In this document: piece by piece, positions 1 through 7,578 of the stretch
How positions within the stretch are numbered: the stretch's first letter is position 1
Layout of the letters: each line of letters starts with the position of its first letter
Assembly (NCBI GenBank): GCA_013139625.1
Contig: WTAK01000388.1
Location: 1-8,057, forward strand
Direction of reading: 5' to 3'
Source: Candidatus Delongbacteria bacterium
GTDB taxonomy: Bacteria > UBA4055
Length of the DNA stretch: 8,057 bases
Program-made: the position numbers and the translations under genes
The notes under the pieces: generated by a model
What the model saw: the letters and a program-made list of their open reading frames with translations, nothing else
Told to the model about the DNA's origin: nothing
Databases searched by the model: none

Positions 1-489
1 ACTTCTAAATGTCACATACTTTATGTTTTTTTCTTTGCATAGTAAGTACAATACAAAATCAAAAACTCTGTGAGGCACAACTGCACTTATAATCATATCC
101 GGTTTAAGAATATTTATGCAGGCCGTCCAATATTTGATCAAATTTCTAAAATGTCTTTGTCGTTCAGTAAAATTGAAACTATAACGATCCCTATCCATTC
201 GATCCATCATTTTTATAGCTTGCAATTCAAATGTCGAAATTTTTCTTAAGAAATCTATATCTAAATTTGCTTTGGTGAAACGACTATTAATTTCAGATGG
301 AAAAATTCCCTTCCAAGCATCATAATATGAATGATATATCGCATTCGGAAAATACTGGGGGATCAATTGTTTTGAATTATCATCATCATAGCCATTCCAA
401 TAAACTGGATCAAATCCATAATCTTTTTCTAGTTTCTGAGCAACCTTAATCCAGGGGTCTGCAAAGCAGGTGTTATATATTACTCTCAA
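1..489 (-). CDS. Uncharacterised surface-carbohydrate protein, possible glycosyltransferase (3' part outside window)
   Basis: The first 163 codons of an open frame enter from a TTG start at 489-487 and stay open to the window edge, so the C-terminus is missing. TTG is chosen because AAGGAG lies 4 nt upstream and the protein then begins with a strand-like segment (MRVIYNTCFADPW). Two in-frame GTG codons further upstream lack a comparable ribosome site. The N-terminal half has a short beta strand, an Asp/Asn-rich WNGYDDD stretch (residues 31-37), many aromatic residues, and a second hydrophobic strand DMIISAVVPHRVFDFVLYLLCK (131-152, partly quoted by position: PHR at 139-141). No signal peptide or membrane segment is evident. 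It lies 51 nt after the pyruvyltransferase-family gene, last in the operon as far as visible. The alternating strand/helix pattern would suit a GT-B glycosyltransferase or a capsule-synthesis protein, but that is inference. I recognise no catalytic motif. Confidence 0.8.
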   Translation of the reverse strand, partial: MRVIYNTCFADPWIKVAQKLEKDYGFDPVYWNGYDDDNSKQLIPQYFPNAIYHSYYDAWKGIFPSEINSRFTKANLDIDFLRKISTFELQAIKMMDRMDRDRYSFNFTERQRHFRNLIKYWTACINILKPDMIISAVVPHRVFDFVLYLLCKEKNIKYVTFRS

Positions 490-493
490 TTGT

Positions 494-499
494 CTCCTT
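494..499 (-). promoter_or_regulatory. Ribosome binding site deciding a TTG start
   Basis: AAGGAG on the minus strand ends 4 nt before the TTG at 489-487. It is the strongest Shine-Dalgarno match in the window and is the main reason for accepting a non-ATG start for the partial gene on its left. Confidence 0.7.
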
Positions 500-540
500 T
501 TCCACACTGCGAATTTACAACATTTCACGATAAATTTAAT

Positions 541-1686
541 TTATAGTTGTATCCATTTTTTTAACTCCGAATAAATTTTAAAGATATCATTCTCTAATAC
601 CTTATTAACCTTTTCATATTTCTTCACTATTTCAGTTTTGCTTTTAATCGATGAAATAATTTCACTTAATAGCTTATCCGCAAAATTTGCATTCGTCACA
701 TCAATTACTCTTTCATTTAAATTAATTTCATTATACATTTTTCTTATTTTGGGGTAATTATTTATACCTATCGTGGGAATATTCATTCCAATTGAACAAA
801 CATTTGCATGAAAACGGTTTGCTATAACAAGTTCTGAATTTTTGTATATATTGAATATCTGTCCAAATCCTTTTCCCTGAATATACGGTGCTACTCTTAC
901 TCTTTTTCTCACCATCATATCGTTAAGTGAATTTAGAATCTCGTTTATAGCATAAAAATCTTTGAATATATGTGCTGTGAAAATTATGTCATAGTCCATA
1001 TAGGACTCCAAAAAAATATTTAACATTTCTGAAAATGCATCAACAAATTTATTAAAAGAAATTGAATTCAATTTTTCATTAAATCTTAAATTCAACATAT
1101 CTCCGGCAATGTTTATAGAAATGTATTTTCTTGAATCATCTAATATTGAGCTTGGGGTATCTTTCGGTTTATAGAAAAAACCCCCATCAGGAACAACATT
1201 TATCGTATACTTTTTTTTCGAATATATTTTTTTAAAATCAATTATTGAACCATCGTTCCTAAAAGTTACAAAAAACCTATCGTCAGTTGCAATAAAATCT
1301 ATAAGAGATTCAAACTTGTTGATCTCAATCACTGCTGCTCCCTTTGACGGGTCAAATCCAACACCATTAAAGAATATTTTTGTTTTAATATTTTTTAAAA
1401 CATCAAGATCTATATCGAAAGTTGTTCCAGTCTTAGATCTTGGGAATGAAATTTCAAAAAAGTTTCCACCTCCAAAAATCACTAAATCATACTTATTCGC
1501 TTCATCAATAAAATCAGAATCGAAAGATCGTTTGCCCGTATTAAAATAAAAATCTCTTATTTCCATTTCAGTAAATATAAAATCGTATCCGATATATTCT
1601 TTCAGTTTTTTTCTAAAACCTTCATGATTAGCATTATCGCCAATATTACCTATAAAACTTGCAATGTGTAGGACTTTGAATTTCAT
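541..1686 (-). CDS. Polysaccharide pyruvyltransferase-family protein
   Basis: The 381-residue soluble protein fits the polysaccharide pyruvyltransferase family (PF04230; WcaK, CsaB and relatives). The N-terminus has the family's GNIGDNAN loop (residues 13-20). DLVIFGGGNFFE follows at 67-78, then GVGFD (108-112) and a VPDGGFFY turn (165-172). The C-terminal half holds the hallmark ANRFHANVCSIGMNIPTIGI (289-308), matching the family's R-hH-a...G.P signature. Members transfer pyruvate from PEP to sugars as ketals, but the fold is GT-B-like and some members lack proven activity. The ATG follows the neuA stop by 1 nt, with GGGA 7 nt upstream, so it is co-translated with the CMP-sugar genes. It could modify a glycan residue or, as inference, act on the CMP-nonulosonate product. 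It contains an A8 run on the coding strand (1218-1211) but the frame is intact. Confidence 0.85.
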   Translation of the reverse strand: MKFKVLHIASFIGNIGDNANHEGFRKKLKEYIGYDFIFTEMEIRDFYFNTGKRSFDSDFIDEANKYDLVIFGGGNFFEISFPRSKTGTTFDIDLDVLKNIKTKIFFNGVGFDPSKGAAVIEINKFESLIDFIATDDRFFVTFRNDGSIIDFKKIYSKKKYTINVVPDGGFFYKPKDTPSSILDDSRKYISINIAGDMLNLRFNEKLNSISFNKFVDAFSEMLNIFLESYMDYDIIFTAHIFKDFYAINEILNSLNDMMVRKRVRVAPYIQGKGFGQIFNIYKNSELVIANRFHANVCSIGMNIPTIGINNYPKIRKMYNEINLNERVIDVTNANFADKLLSEIISSIKSKTEIVKKYEKVNKVLENDIFKIYSELKKWIQL

Positions 1687-1687
1687 T

Positions 1688-2377
1688 TTAAATTCCCGAT
1701 AAGATTATTTTATTCACTTTTTCAATATCATCGTATGAATCAATATCGATACTGCTTTGAGAATCCATTTCATACATAACTGTTTTATCAGGTAATAATG
1801 AGTTTCCTTCAAGAAAAATACTGGTTTTAATTATATAGATAGCCCCATTCGGAAGGTATACTTTTGGGAGATCCTGCCTGCGATAAAAAGGATACTCATT
1901 GTTGAAAGCACCTTCTAAATACCCTTGATTATTCAATTTTAGGGTTTTTAAAAATTTATTATCAATTTCAGAAACACTTATCAATGCATTTGAATCTGTG
2001 TTAAAAAATTCTTTGAAAGCATCGTCTATGTTTTTCGCATTTCTTAACGGGGAAGTCGGTTGAAGAAAGATTATGTAATCAAAAAAAATGTTTTGTTCTG
2101 TAAGTTCGTTAATAATATGAATTATTACAGATGAGCTTGGTGCATCATCACCGGAAATTTCAAGTGGCCTTTTTAAAACTTTACTGCCACAAGATTTTGC
2201 AATGTCAAGTATTTCGATATCATCACTACTCACAATTGTTTCGGTAATATAGTTTGAACCCAAACTCGCTTCAATTGTCCAAGAAATAAGCGGTTTATTA
2301 CCAACCGTAGCAATGTTTTTTCTAAGTATACCTCTTGACCCACCTCGTGCAGGTATTATTGACAATATTCTTTTCAC
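1688..2377 (-). CDS. neuA: CMP-N-acetylneuraminate (acylneuraminate) cytidylyltransferase
   Basis: This cytoplasmic enzyme activates a nonulosonic acid with CTP to the CMP-sugar plus pyrophosphate. From the GTG at 2377-2375 it is 229 residues, the usual size for a stand-alone NeuA. Visible motifs are the nucleotide-binding IIPARGGSRGI (residues 7-17), VSSDD (49-53), LQPTSPLR (105-112), RRQDLP (166-171), NGAIY (177-181) and the metal-binding DIDS near the end (D211, D213). The frame stays open to a TTG at 2404, but GTG 2377 is preferred. It forms a GTGA start/stop overlap with neuC, has AGGA 6 nt upstream, and puts the PARGGS loop at its normal distance from the N-terminus. No fused C-terminal acetylesterase or transferase domain is present. 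Whether the substrate is Neu5Ac or legionaminate cannot be settled from motifs. Confidence 0.93.
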   Translation of the reverse strand: MKRILSIIPARGGSRGILRKNIATVGNKPLISWTIEASLGSNYITETIVSSDDIEILDIAKSCGSKVLKRPLEISGDDAPSSSVIIHIINELTEQNIFFDYIIFLQPTSPLRNAKNIDDAFKEFFNTDSNALISVSEIDNKFLKTLKLNNQGYLEGAFNNEYPFYRRQDLPKVYLPNGAIYIIKTSIFLEGNSLLPDKTVMYEMDSQSSIDIDSYDDIEKVNKIILSGI

Positions 2378-3510
2378 TTCAGATCCTGAAACTGTTTTTG
2401 ACAACTAATCTTCCAAAATTTATCCGAATTAAGCAGTTCTAAAAATAAAACATCACTTTTCCCATTACCATAATAATGTTGAACTTCTTTACTGGTATTC
2501 TTGTAGTTTTTTATATTTTGTATCTCTTTTAATATCTTTATTTTTTCATAACCACTATGGAAAATAGACGGCGAATTAGCCCTATTCTTTTGCCTTGTTC
2601 CAATATCAATTGTAGGGATATTATAAAATGGAGCTTCTCTTATACCTGAGCTAGAGTTTCCAATTATGAACTCTGAATTCTTTAATAATGTTAAAAAATA
2701 TTCAAATCTTAATGACGGAAAAATCTTAAATCTTTTATTATCTTCTATTTTCTTATATTCATTGAGAATTTCATTACTTCCTAAATCATTATTTGGGTAA
2801 ATCACAATATAGTTTAATTCGCTACCGATCAAGGCATCAACAAACTCTTTTATGCAGAAATATACTTGCTTATAGTCAGTTGTTATTGGATGAAAAACAG
2901 CAATAGAATAATCTTGAAATTTCACATCATAGTATTCGCAAACATCTTCATACTTTGGTAATTGTTTGGGATTCATCAAATCTAAATCAGGTGAACCTAA
3001 AATATGAATAGAATTTTGATATTCACCCAATTGTATTAATCTTTTCTTTGCATCTTCATTAGCCACAAGATGAATATGAGACAATTTACTGACAGAATGC
3101 CTGATAAGTTCATCTATTGTTCCCGAAACCTCTCCACCTTCTATATGTGCAACTAAAATATTGTTCAAGCTTCCAACAATCGCACCAGAGAGAGCCTCAA
3201 CTCTATCTCCATGTACAATTATCAAATCTGGATTTAACTCAGAAATAAAATGGGAAAAACCATCAATCGTTTTTGATAAAGTCCTATCCATATGCTCAAT
3301 AGTATCGTGATTTATAAAAGGATATACTTTTTTAAATCCCGCTTTATAAATCTCATCGATCGTCTTACCATACTTTGCATTCATATGCATACCAGTTGCA
3401 AAAATATGAACTTCGTAATTATTGGAATTCTGAGAAATTCTTATTAATGATTTCAATTTACTAAAATCTGCTCGAGTTCCGGTAAGAAATACAATTTTTT
3501 TAATTTTCAC
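2374..3510 (-). CDS. neuC: UDP-N-acetylglucosamine 2-epimerase, hydrolysing (NeuC type)
   Basis: This cytoplasmic enzyme supplies the free N-acyl-hexosamine for NeuB; the classical reaction is UDP-GlcNAc to ManNAc plus UDP. The 378-residue protein is full length and has the GT-B-like epimerase motifs: TGTRADF (residues 10-16), HGDRVEAL (100-107), [10 protein letters not shown] (122-131), IRH (136-138), FHP (206-208), [10 protein letters not shown] (284-293) and GTRQKNR (304-310). The GTG start at 3510-3508 lies in the tail of neuB (11-nt overlap), with GGAG 8 nt upstream. The RADF/RADY N-terminus, the HGDR(V/I)E block and the terminal KxFxDLK resemble, from memory, a C. jejuni NeuC protein rather than the RAEYG type of E. 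coli K1. A LegG-like role on a UDP- or GDP-diacetylbacillosamine substrate is the main alternative. No key motif is missing. Confidence 0.93.
   Translation of the reverse strand: MKIKKIVFLTGTRADFSKLKSLIRISQNSNNYEVHIFATGMHMNAKYGKTIDEIYKAGFKKVYPFINHDTIEHMDRTLSKTIDGFSHFISELNPDLIIVHGDRVEALSGAIVGSLNNILVAHIEGGEVSGTIDELIRHSVSKLSHIHLVANEDAKKRLIQLGEYQNSIHILGSPDLDLMNPKQLPKYEDVCEYYDVKFQDYSIAVFHPITTDYKQVYFCIKEFVDALIGSELNYIVIYPNNDLGSNEILNEYKKIEDNKRFKIFPSLRFEYFLTLLKNSEFIIGNSSSGIREAPFYNIPTIDIGTRQKNRANSPSIFHSGYEKIKILKEIQNIKNYKNTSKEVQHYYGNGKSDVLFLELLNSDKFWKISCQKQFQDLK
2384..2387 (-). promoter_or_regulatory. Ribosome binding site for neuA inside neuC
   Basis: AGGA on the minus strand lies within the last codons of neuC, 6 nt before the GTG at 2377. 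Together with the 4-nt GTGA overlap it supports translational coupling and the shorter neuA start. Confidence 0.55.
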
Positions 3511-4546
3511 CTATATCACTCCAATTTAAATGTTCGTCATTGGTAATATCTCTTGTCGCAAACTTACCTAAAACATCATTATAAAATTCAGCTTTAATTG
3601 ATTGATTCCCCGGTCTCTTTACCCAAATATTTTCCTTTGTAAATATTTCACCTTTTTTTATATCTCGGATAGTAACGACAGTTGCAAAAGCAAAATCAAT
3701 AGTGACTTGCTCTTCGATTAGTGGTTCTTTTTTTCCGAATCTCATTTTAGCAATTTCATTGCTCCCGAGTATTAACTCTTTCAACGTCTTCGGATCCATC
3801 GAATTTAATATATCCGGTCCTGTTCTAGTCATTTTATCTGTGAAATGTCTTTCTAGAATATTTGCACCTAGGGCAGTAGCTGCAAAGCAAGCCAAATTTG
3901 AAGTAGTATGATCAGATAAGCCGATAATCGCGTTAGGAAATTCCTGTTGTAATTTTTGCATTGCACCAAGTCTTACAAGATGGGAGGGTGTCGGGTAGAG
4001 ATTTGTCGTATGAAGCAGTGCATATTGAACTTGATATTTTTCTAAAATTTCAACAGTCTTTCTAATAGATTCGATACTATTCATACCTGTACTAACTATC
4101 ATTGGCTTAGAAAAAGATGCAATATGTTCTATCAAGGGGTAATTATTACACTCCCCCGAACCAATTTTATACGCACAAACCCCCATTCTTTCTAGTCTAT
4201 TTGCTGCCTCCCTAGAAAAAGGTGTGCTGAGGAATGTCATTCCTTTTGATTCTATATATTCTTTTAATTTTATTTCATCATGTTCATTAAGCGCACATTT
4301 CTTCATGATTTCATAAATTGAAATATCCGCGTTTCCTGGTATAATTTCTTTAGCCCTGCCACTCATTTCATCATCAATAATATGAGTTTGATGTTTTATT
4401 ATTTCTGCACCAGAGTCGTATGCTAAATCAACCATCTTGAAAGCTGTTTGAAGAGATCCTCCATGATTAATTCCCAATTCGACAATAACTAAAGGCGGAT
4501 AATTTATACCTATTTTCCTGTTATTGATTTTCATATTATTACTCAT
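3500..4546 (-). CDS. neuB: N-acetylneuraminate synthase (sialic acid synthase)
   Basis: This enzyme condenses ManNAc (or a related hexosamine) with phosphoenolpyruvate to form the nine-carbon acid. The 348-residue protein has both usual parts. The first is a TIM barrel with [10 protein letters not shown] (residues 22-31), KHQTHI (51-56), STPF (107-110), KIGSGE (127-132), STGMNS (152-157), HTTNLYPTP (179-187), SDHT (211-214) and LERHFTDK (231-238). The second is a C-terminal SAF/antifreeze-like domain (about 285-345) with KRPG (310-313). H213 and H234 match the metal-binding histidines, and R311 the antifreeze-domain arginine, described for Neisseria NeuB. The start is the ATG with AAGGA 8 nt upstream; a second ATG at codon 5 is less well placed. 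It overlaps the upstream membrane-protein gene by 8 nt and neuC by 11 nt. The HQTH-DEMS-IPGN block closely recalls C. jejuni NeuB1, favouring Neu5Ac over legionaminate, from memory only. Confidence 0.95.
   Translation of the reverse strand: MSNNMKINNRKIGINYPPLVIVELGINHGGSLQTAFKMVDLAYDSGAEIIKHQTHIIDDEMSGRAKEIIPGNADISIYEIMKKCALNEHDEIKLKEYIESKGMTFLSTPFSREAANRLERMGVCAYKIGSGECNNYPLIEHIASFSKPMIVSTGMNSIESIRKTVEILEKYQVQYALLHTTNLYPTPSHLVRLGAMQKLQQEFPNAIIGLSDHTTSNLACFAATALGANILERHFTDKMTRTGPDILNSMDPKTLKELILGSNEIAKMRFGKKEPLIEEQVTIDFAFATVVTIRDIKKGEIFTKENIWVKRPGNQSIKAEFYNDVLGKFATRDITNDEHLNWSDIGEN
3519..3522 (-). promoter_or_regulatory. Ribosome binding site for neuC inside neuB
   Basis: GGAG on the minus strand lies 8 nt before the GTG start of neuC at 3510, within the last codons of neuB. 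It fixes the non-ATG start of neuC. Confidence 0.55.
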
Positions 4547-6500
4547 TTGTCAATTCCTTAACTTTGCTACTGAAAACAGTATAAAAAGAATTTTTATATA
4601 TTTCAATATAATTATTTTCTTTTATGAATTTATTGTAAATATCATAATGACCTTGGGCTCTTGATTCTAGGACGTCCGGATTAGACTTCAATGGCCATGT
4701 TAATATGCGATGAGATTCTTTGGGTATTACAAAATAATCCGGCATTACAGAAAATAACCTCTGCTCTAAAGTGTTGTAATTATGCAATATGTCCCATGGT
4801 GAATCAAGGAAATAATTTGTATTCGTTAAATAATACATTATAGGATTACTATGTGTAAAAATCACTTTTTTTTCACTGAAATTCGGGATTTCATTTAAAT
4901 ATACAAGCAAAGAATCAACCACTTCAACTCTTTGAGGTGATGATTTTATACCTAATAAAGATGAGGTCTGAAAAGGCTTTGCAAGAAATTCAAACCGGGA
5001 TTCTCTATAAATGTTGTCTTTCTTTCTGATAATGTTTAATGAAAAAATAATGATTGTAAAATAAAATAAGAAAGTAAAGTTAACTCTTACATTTAAAAAT
5101 TTAAATTCTGTTTCTTTGATTAGAATGATAGGAATTGTAAATAAAATCAATCCCGCATTAGAGTGAAATGCTGCTCTAAATCCTAGATCACTTCCAACAA
5201 AAGCAAATAAAAACAAACCTAGGGAAGTGATAATTAAGATAAGGTACTTTTTTATAACTATATTTTTCGTAAATAATGCCCACAGTATATATATCGAAAT
5301 GAAAAATGAAAGCAAGTATATAAACATATTATAGTTAAATTGATTTGAATCATTTACCTCAAATATGAAAAAATATATAATAAAAGAACCTGTCAATATT
5401 GTGATATAATTCATTGGTTTAAAATTTCTTGTTTTATTTCGGAAATATTCTATCAGCAAAATAAAAAATGTGTAGTTAACGACTCTCGTAATAACATTTA
5501 TAGTATGATTTTTGTATAATGCATACAAACTTTGCATAGAATGGTCATGAGAAAATGTTTTTGTTGGATCTTTTACTGAAATCAGCTCTTTTATTATATT
5601 TACAAAATAGAGTATGTATGAATCTAATCCACCTGAAATTAATAATAGCACCACTATTAAAACTAAGCCAATTAAGAATCCAAATAAATAATATAAAAAT
5701 GTGTCTTTAATTATTTTTTTACTTTTTGAAAAAAGATTGTAATCCACTAAAATTAAAAACAAAGGAAATGAAAGCGCAGCAAGATATGTAATCTTGCAAA
5801 AAACTGCTAGGACGATAATCGCACCTGAAATAACAAAAAAATGCTTTTTAAAGGGTTGTTCCTTAAGCCCTTTAATGAGAAAATAAATTGATATAATGAA
5901 AAATAAAAATGGAAGATTATCATAATTTATTGTTTGATAATAATTCCATACCGCAAAAAATAAACTTAATGGTAGAATTACAGCAAATATTCTTTTCGGT
6001 TTAAAATATTGCAACATAATTTCATAAGATACCCACACAATTGATACTTGTACTAAAACAAAACCAAATCTTGACCAGATCAGTGAAGGACTACCATAAA
6101 TTGACAACCATAGTCCACCAATAAGATTTGTTCCAACCATTGCATCAAAATTTTCAATCCAAATACCATGAAACATCGACCACTGCTTACTTAAACTAAA
6201 ACCTGTATCCATTACATCAAATCCATAGAAAATATAAAATGAAAGGTATAAAAAATTCGCACAAACAAATATTATTCTCGAATATTTTTCAAAATTTAAA
6301 CGATTAACATAAAAAATTATCCATAAGATAAAAACTGATGCCAATACCCAATAAATAAAATTTAATTTTATAAAACTCATTTCTGCATGATTATAATCGC
6401 TATACAAAGGATTGAATGGAGACTGAATAAATAACCACAAAAATATAATTCCTGCAGCAAACAATTTTAAATAATTTTTCAATTTTTCAGTTATGTGCAT
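4539..6500 (-). CDS. GT-C-like integral membrane glycosyltransferase or related polysaccharide membrane protein
   Basis: The 653-residue protein has about 13-14 hydrophobic segments between residues 12 and 490, then a soluble C-terminal domain of about 160 residues. An acidic [10 protein letters not shown] motif (94-103, D95 and D98) precedes a hydrophilic stretch after the third hydrophobic segment. This resembles the first external loop of GT-C enzymes (dolichyl-phosphate-mannose or ArnT-like), where an Asp/Glu is catalytic. The [13 protein letters not shown] segment (189-201) and the tail with [10 protein letters not shown] and PDYFVIP also fit GT-C proteins. Such enzymes move a sugar from a polyprenyl-phosphate donor at the outer face of the inner membrane. 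Wzy-type polymerases or O-acetyltransferases are alternatives, but the soluble tail and DxxD placement favour GT-C. The ATG has AAGG 6 nt upstream. It is the first gene of the minus-strand operon, overlapping neuB by 8 nt. The substrate is unknown. Confidence 0.7.
   Translation of the reverse strand: MHITEKLKNYLKLFAAGIIFLWLFIQSPFNPLYSDYNHAEMSFIKLNFIYWVLASVFILWIIFYVNRLNFEKYSRIIFVCANFLYLSFYIFYGFDVMDTGFSLSKQWSMFHGIWIENFDAMVGTNLIGGLWLSIYGSPSLIWSRFGFVLVQVSIVWVSYEIMLQYFKPKRIFAVILPLSLFFAVWNYYQTINYDNLPFLFFIISIYFLIKGLKEQPFKKHFFVISGAIIVLAVFCKITYLAALSFPLFLILVDYNLFSKSKKIIKDTFLYYLFGFLIGLVLIVVLLLISGGLDSYILYFVNIIKELISVKDPTKTFSHDHSMQSLYALYKNHTINVITRVVNYTFFILLIEYFRNKTRNFKPMNYITILTGSFIIYFFIFEVNDSNQFNYNMFIYLLSFFISIYILWALFTKNIVIKKYLILIITSLGLFLFAFVGSDLGFRAAFHSNAGLILFTIPIILIKETEFKFLNVRVNFTFLFYFTIIIFSLNIIRKKDNIYRESRFEFLAKPFQTSSLLGIKSSPQRVEVVDSLLVYLNEIPNFSEKKVIFTHSNPIMYYLTNTNYFLDSPWDILHNYNTLEQRLFSVMPDYFVIPKESHRILTWPLKSNPDVLESRAQGHYDIYNKFIKENNYIEIYKNSFYTVFSSKVKELTNE
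4555..4559 (-). promoter_or_regulatory. Ribosome binding site for neuB
   Basis: AAGGA on the minus strand sits 8 nt before the neuB ATG, inside the last codons of the membrane-protein gene, whose stop lies within neuB. It selects the first of two nearby ATG codons. Confidence 0.6.
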
Positions 6501-6506
6501 TTTATA

Positions 6507-6510
6507 CCTT
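6507..6510 (-). promoter_or_regulatory. Ribosome binding site of the first operon gene
   Basis: AAGG on the minus strand is 6 nt before the ATG at 6500. It supports this start for the 653-residue membrane protein. Confidence 0.5.
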
Positions 6511-6548
6511 AGCTTTATTTTAGATTATTATCTAACTCAGTGGTAAAC

Positions 6549-6576
6549 AATATATCAAAGTAATACATGTCTACAA
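6549..6576 (-). promoter_or_regulatory. Possible promoter of the nonulosonate operon
   Basis: On the minus strand TTGTAG (6576-6571) and TATATT (6554-6549) are separated by 16 nt, a sigma70-like arrangement. It would start transcription near 6542 and give a leader of about 40 nt. The region is very AT-rich, so a chance match is quite possible. Confidence 0.3.
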
Positions 6577-6604
6577 CATTATCAATTGTTAATTTAAAAG
6601 ATTG

Positions 6605-6633
6605 TTGCTTTGACTTATAGTATAGTTTATATT
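6605..6633 (+). promoter_or_regulatory. Possible promoter of the methyltransferase-flippase pair
   Basis: TTGCTT (6605-6610) and TATATT (6628-6633) are 17 nt apart, a sigma70-like arrangement that would start transcription near 6640, about 25 nt before the ATG. A TTGACT at 6610-6615 is a better -35 but has no well-spaced -10. The AT-rich background makes this tentative. Confidence 0.3.
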
Positions 6634-6665
6634 TTGAATCTATTCAATTCAGAGATTATATTTGT

Positions 6666-7577
6666 ATGAACAACCCTAAATGCCCATTATGTAACTCTTT
6701 CGATACAAAATTTGACTTAAAAGCAAAAGATTATTTTATGCTCAATGGAAATTCACCTGATTTCCATGTTTACTGCTGTGAAACTTGCAAAAATAGTTTC
6801 ACTTCTCCTTTTATGAGCAATGAAGAGTTAGGTAAATATTATCCTGATACATACGATTGCTATAAAAGTCATAGTAAATTTTCGGGATTCCTTCAAAATT
6901 TAAAATCGCTTAACGATGTAAGAATAATCAAAAAAACAATGCACGATAAAAATAAAAACATCCTTGAAATTGGATCAGGATCAGGTATGTTCCTAAATCT
7001 TTTAAAAAAAGAAGGATATAATGTTGATGGGGTCGAACCAAGTGATTCAGGTGTGAGTTATGCGAAAGAAAATTATAATCTTGATTTGGAATTAGCGTAT
7101 TTTGAAGATTTTGAATTTAAAAAAAAATACGATCTAATCATAATGTTTCATGTCCTCGAACATTTTAATGATCCTGTTAGTGTTTTAGAAAAAATTAAGA
7201 AGAATTTAAATAAGGATGGAATTCTATTTATCAAGGTGCCAAGGGTTGACTCATGGGGCGCCAAAATATTTAGAAAATATTGGTCAGGTTACGACCTCCC
7301 GAGACACCGGTTTCATTTTTCTAAAAATGGCTTGATCGGGCTGTTGAATAAATATTCCTTTCATACTATACTTTTCAAAAGTGATCTTTATCCTCTTAAT
7401 ACGGTAAGAGCTATCAATTATTATTCTATGTTTTCAAAAAATAAAGTAAAAAAAATAATTTTTAAAGCCTTGAATATTCTTCCACATATAATCAAATTGT
7501 GTTTGGCTATCCTGTTCGACATTATCATGTTACCTTTCAAAAGTGGAAGAATGAGTATAATTGTACAAAAAAAATAA
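6666..7577 (+). CDS. Class I SAM-dependent methyltransferase with N-terminal zinc ribbon
   Basis: The 303-residue protein starts with a four-cysteine zinc-ribbon-like module, CPLC (residues 6-9) and CCETC (37-41). A Rossmann methyltransferase domain of the Methyltransf_23 type follows. It has the SAM-binding motif ILEIGSGSGMF (99-109), the acidic end of strand two VDGVEPS (120-126), and YDLIIMFHVLEHFNDP (155-170), followed by DGILFIKVPR (184-193). RHRFHFS (213-219) matches the conserved RH.hHfs block of this group. The last 40 residues include a hydrophobic stretch (about 265-290) that could be a membrane-associated helix. Such enzymes are common in polysaccharide loci, where they methylate sugars or lipid-linked intermediates; the acceptor here is not deducible. 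No good Shine-Dalgarno precedes the ATG, unlike the minus-strand genes. It is transcribed away from the nonulosonate operon. Confidence 0.88.
   Translation: MNNPKCPLCNSFDTKFDLKAKDYFMLNGNSPDFHVYCCETCKNSFTSPFMSNEELGKYYPDTYDCYKSHSKFSGFLQNLKSLNDVRIIKKTMHDKNKNILEIGSGSGMFLNLLKKEGYNVDGVEPSDSGVSYAKENYNLDLELAYFEDFEFKKKYDLIIMFHVLEHFNDPVSVLEKIKKNLNKDGILFIKVPRVDSWGAKIFRKYWSGYDLPRHRFHFSKNGLIGLLNKYSFHTILFKSDLYPLNTVRAINYYSMFSKNKVKKIIFKALNILPHIIKLCLAILFDIIMLPFKSGRMSIIVQKK
7567..7574 (+). repeat. A8 homopolymer at the methyltransferase-flippase junction
   Basis: Eight adenines end the methyltransferase gene directly before its TAA stop. Loss of one A would join this frame to the downstream flippase-like frame through its ATG codon. 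Homopolymers of this length are common in DNA this AT-rich, so a function is not implied. Confidence 0.6.
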
Positions 7578-7578
7578 A

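Larger units (their letters stand above)
6501..6665. promoter_or_regulatory. Divergent intergenic control region
   Basis: These 165 nt are the only sizeable gap between genes and must hold the promoters for both directions. Visible elements are a 6-bp perfect inverted repeat TTAGAT-tatt-ATCTAA (6520-6535) in the leader of the minus operon, and a near-palindrome around CAATTG (6579-6592, two symmetric mismatches) between the two candidate promoters. Neither matches an operator I recognise. No coding frame of interest or RNA gene was seen here. Confidence 0.5.

Noticed and set aside
490..540. Gap between the pyruvyltransferase-family gene and the left-hand partial gene as a possible terminator or promoter
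   Set aside because: No hairpin followed by a U-run is visible, and only the ribosome site at 494-499 stands out; the gap is short enough for one transcript.
1316..1549. Plus-strand open frame of 77 codons opposite the pyruvyltransferase-family gene
   Set aside because: It is antisense to a well-supported gene with family motifs, has no recognisable domain, and is the kind of chance frame expected there.
2378..2404. Longer neuA start at TTG 2404
   Set aside because: No good ribosome site at the expected distance, 31-nt overlap with neuC, and extra residues absent from the usual NeuA N-terminus; GTG 2377 fits better.
3702..3911. Plus-strand open frame of 69 codons opposite neuB
   Set aside because: It lies wholly antisense to the conserved neuB coding region and has no ribosome site or recognised protein features.
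6657..6664. TAnnTTTG match, the Bacteroidetes -7 promoter motif
   Set aside because: It directly abuts the methyltransferase ATG, leaving no room for a leader, lacks a well-placed -33 TTG that I can defend, and the other genes show Shine-Dalgarno motifs atypical for that phylum.
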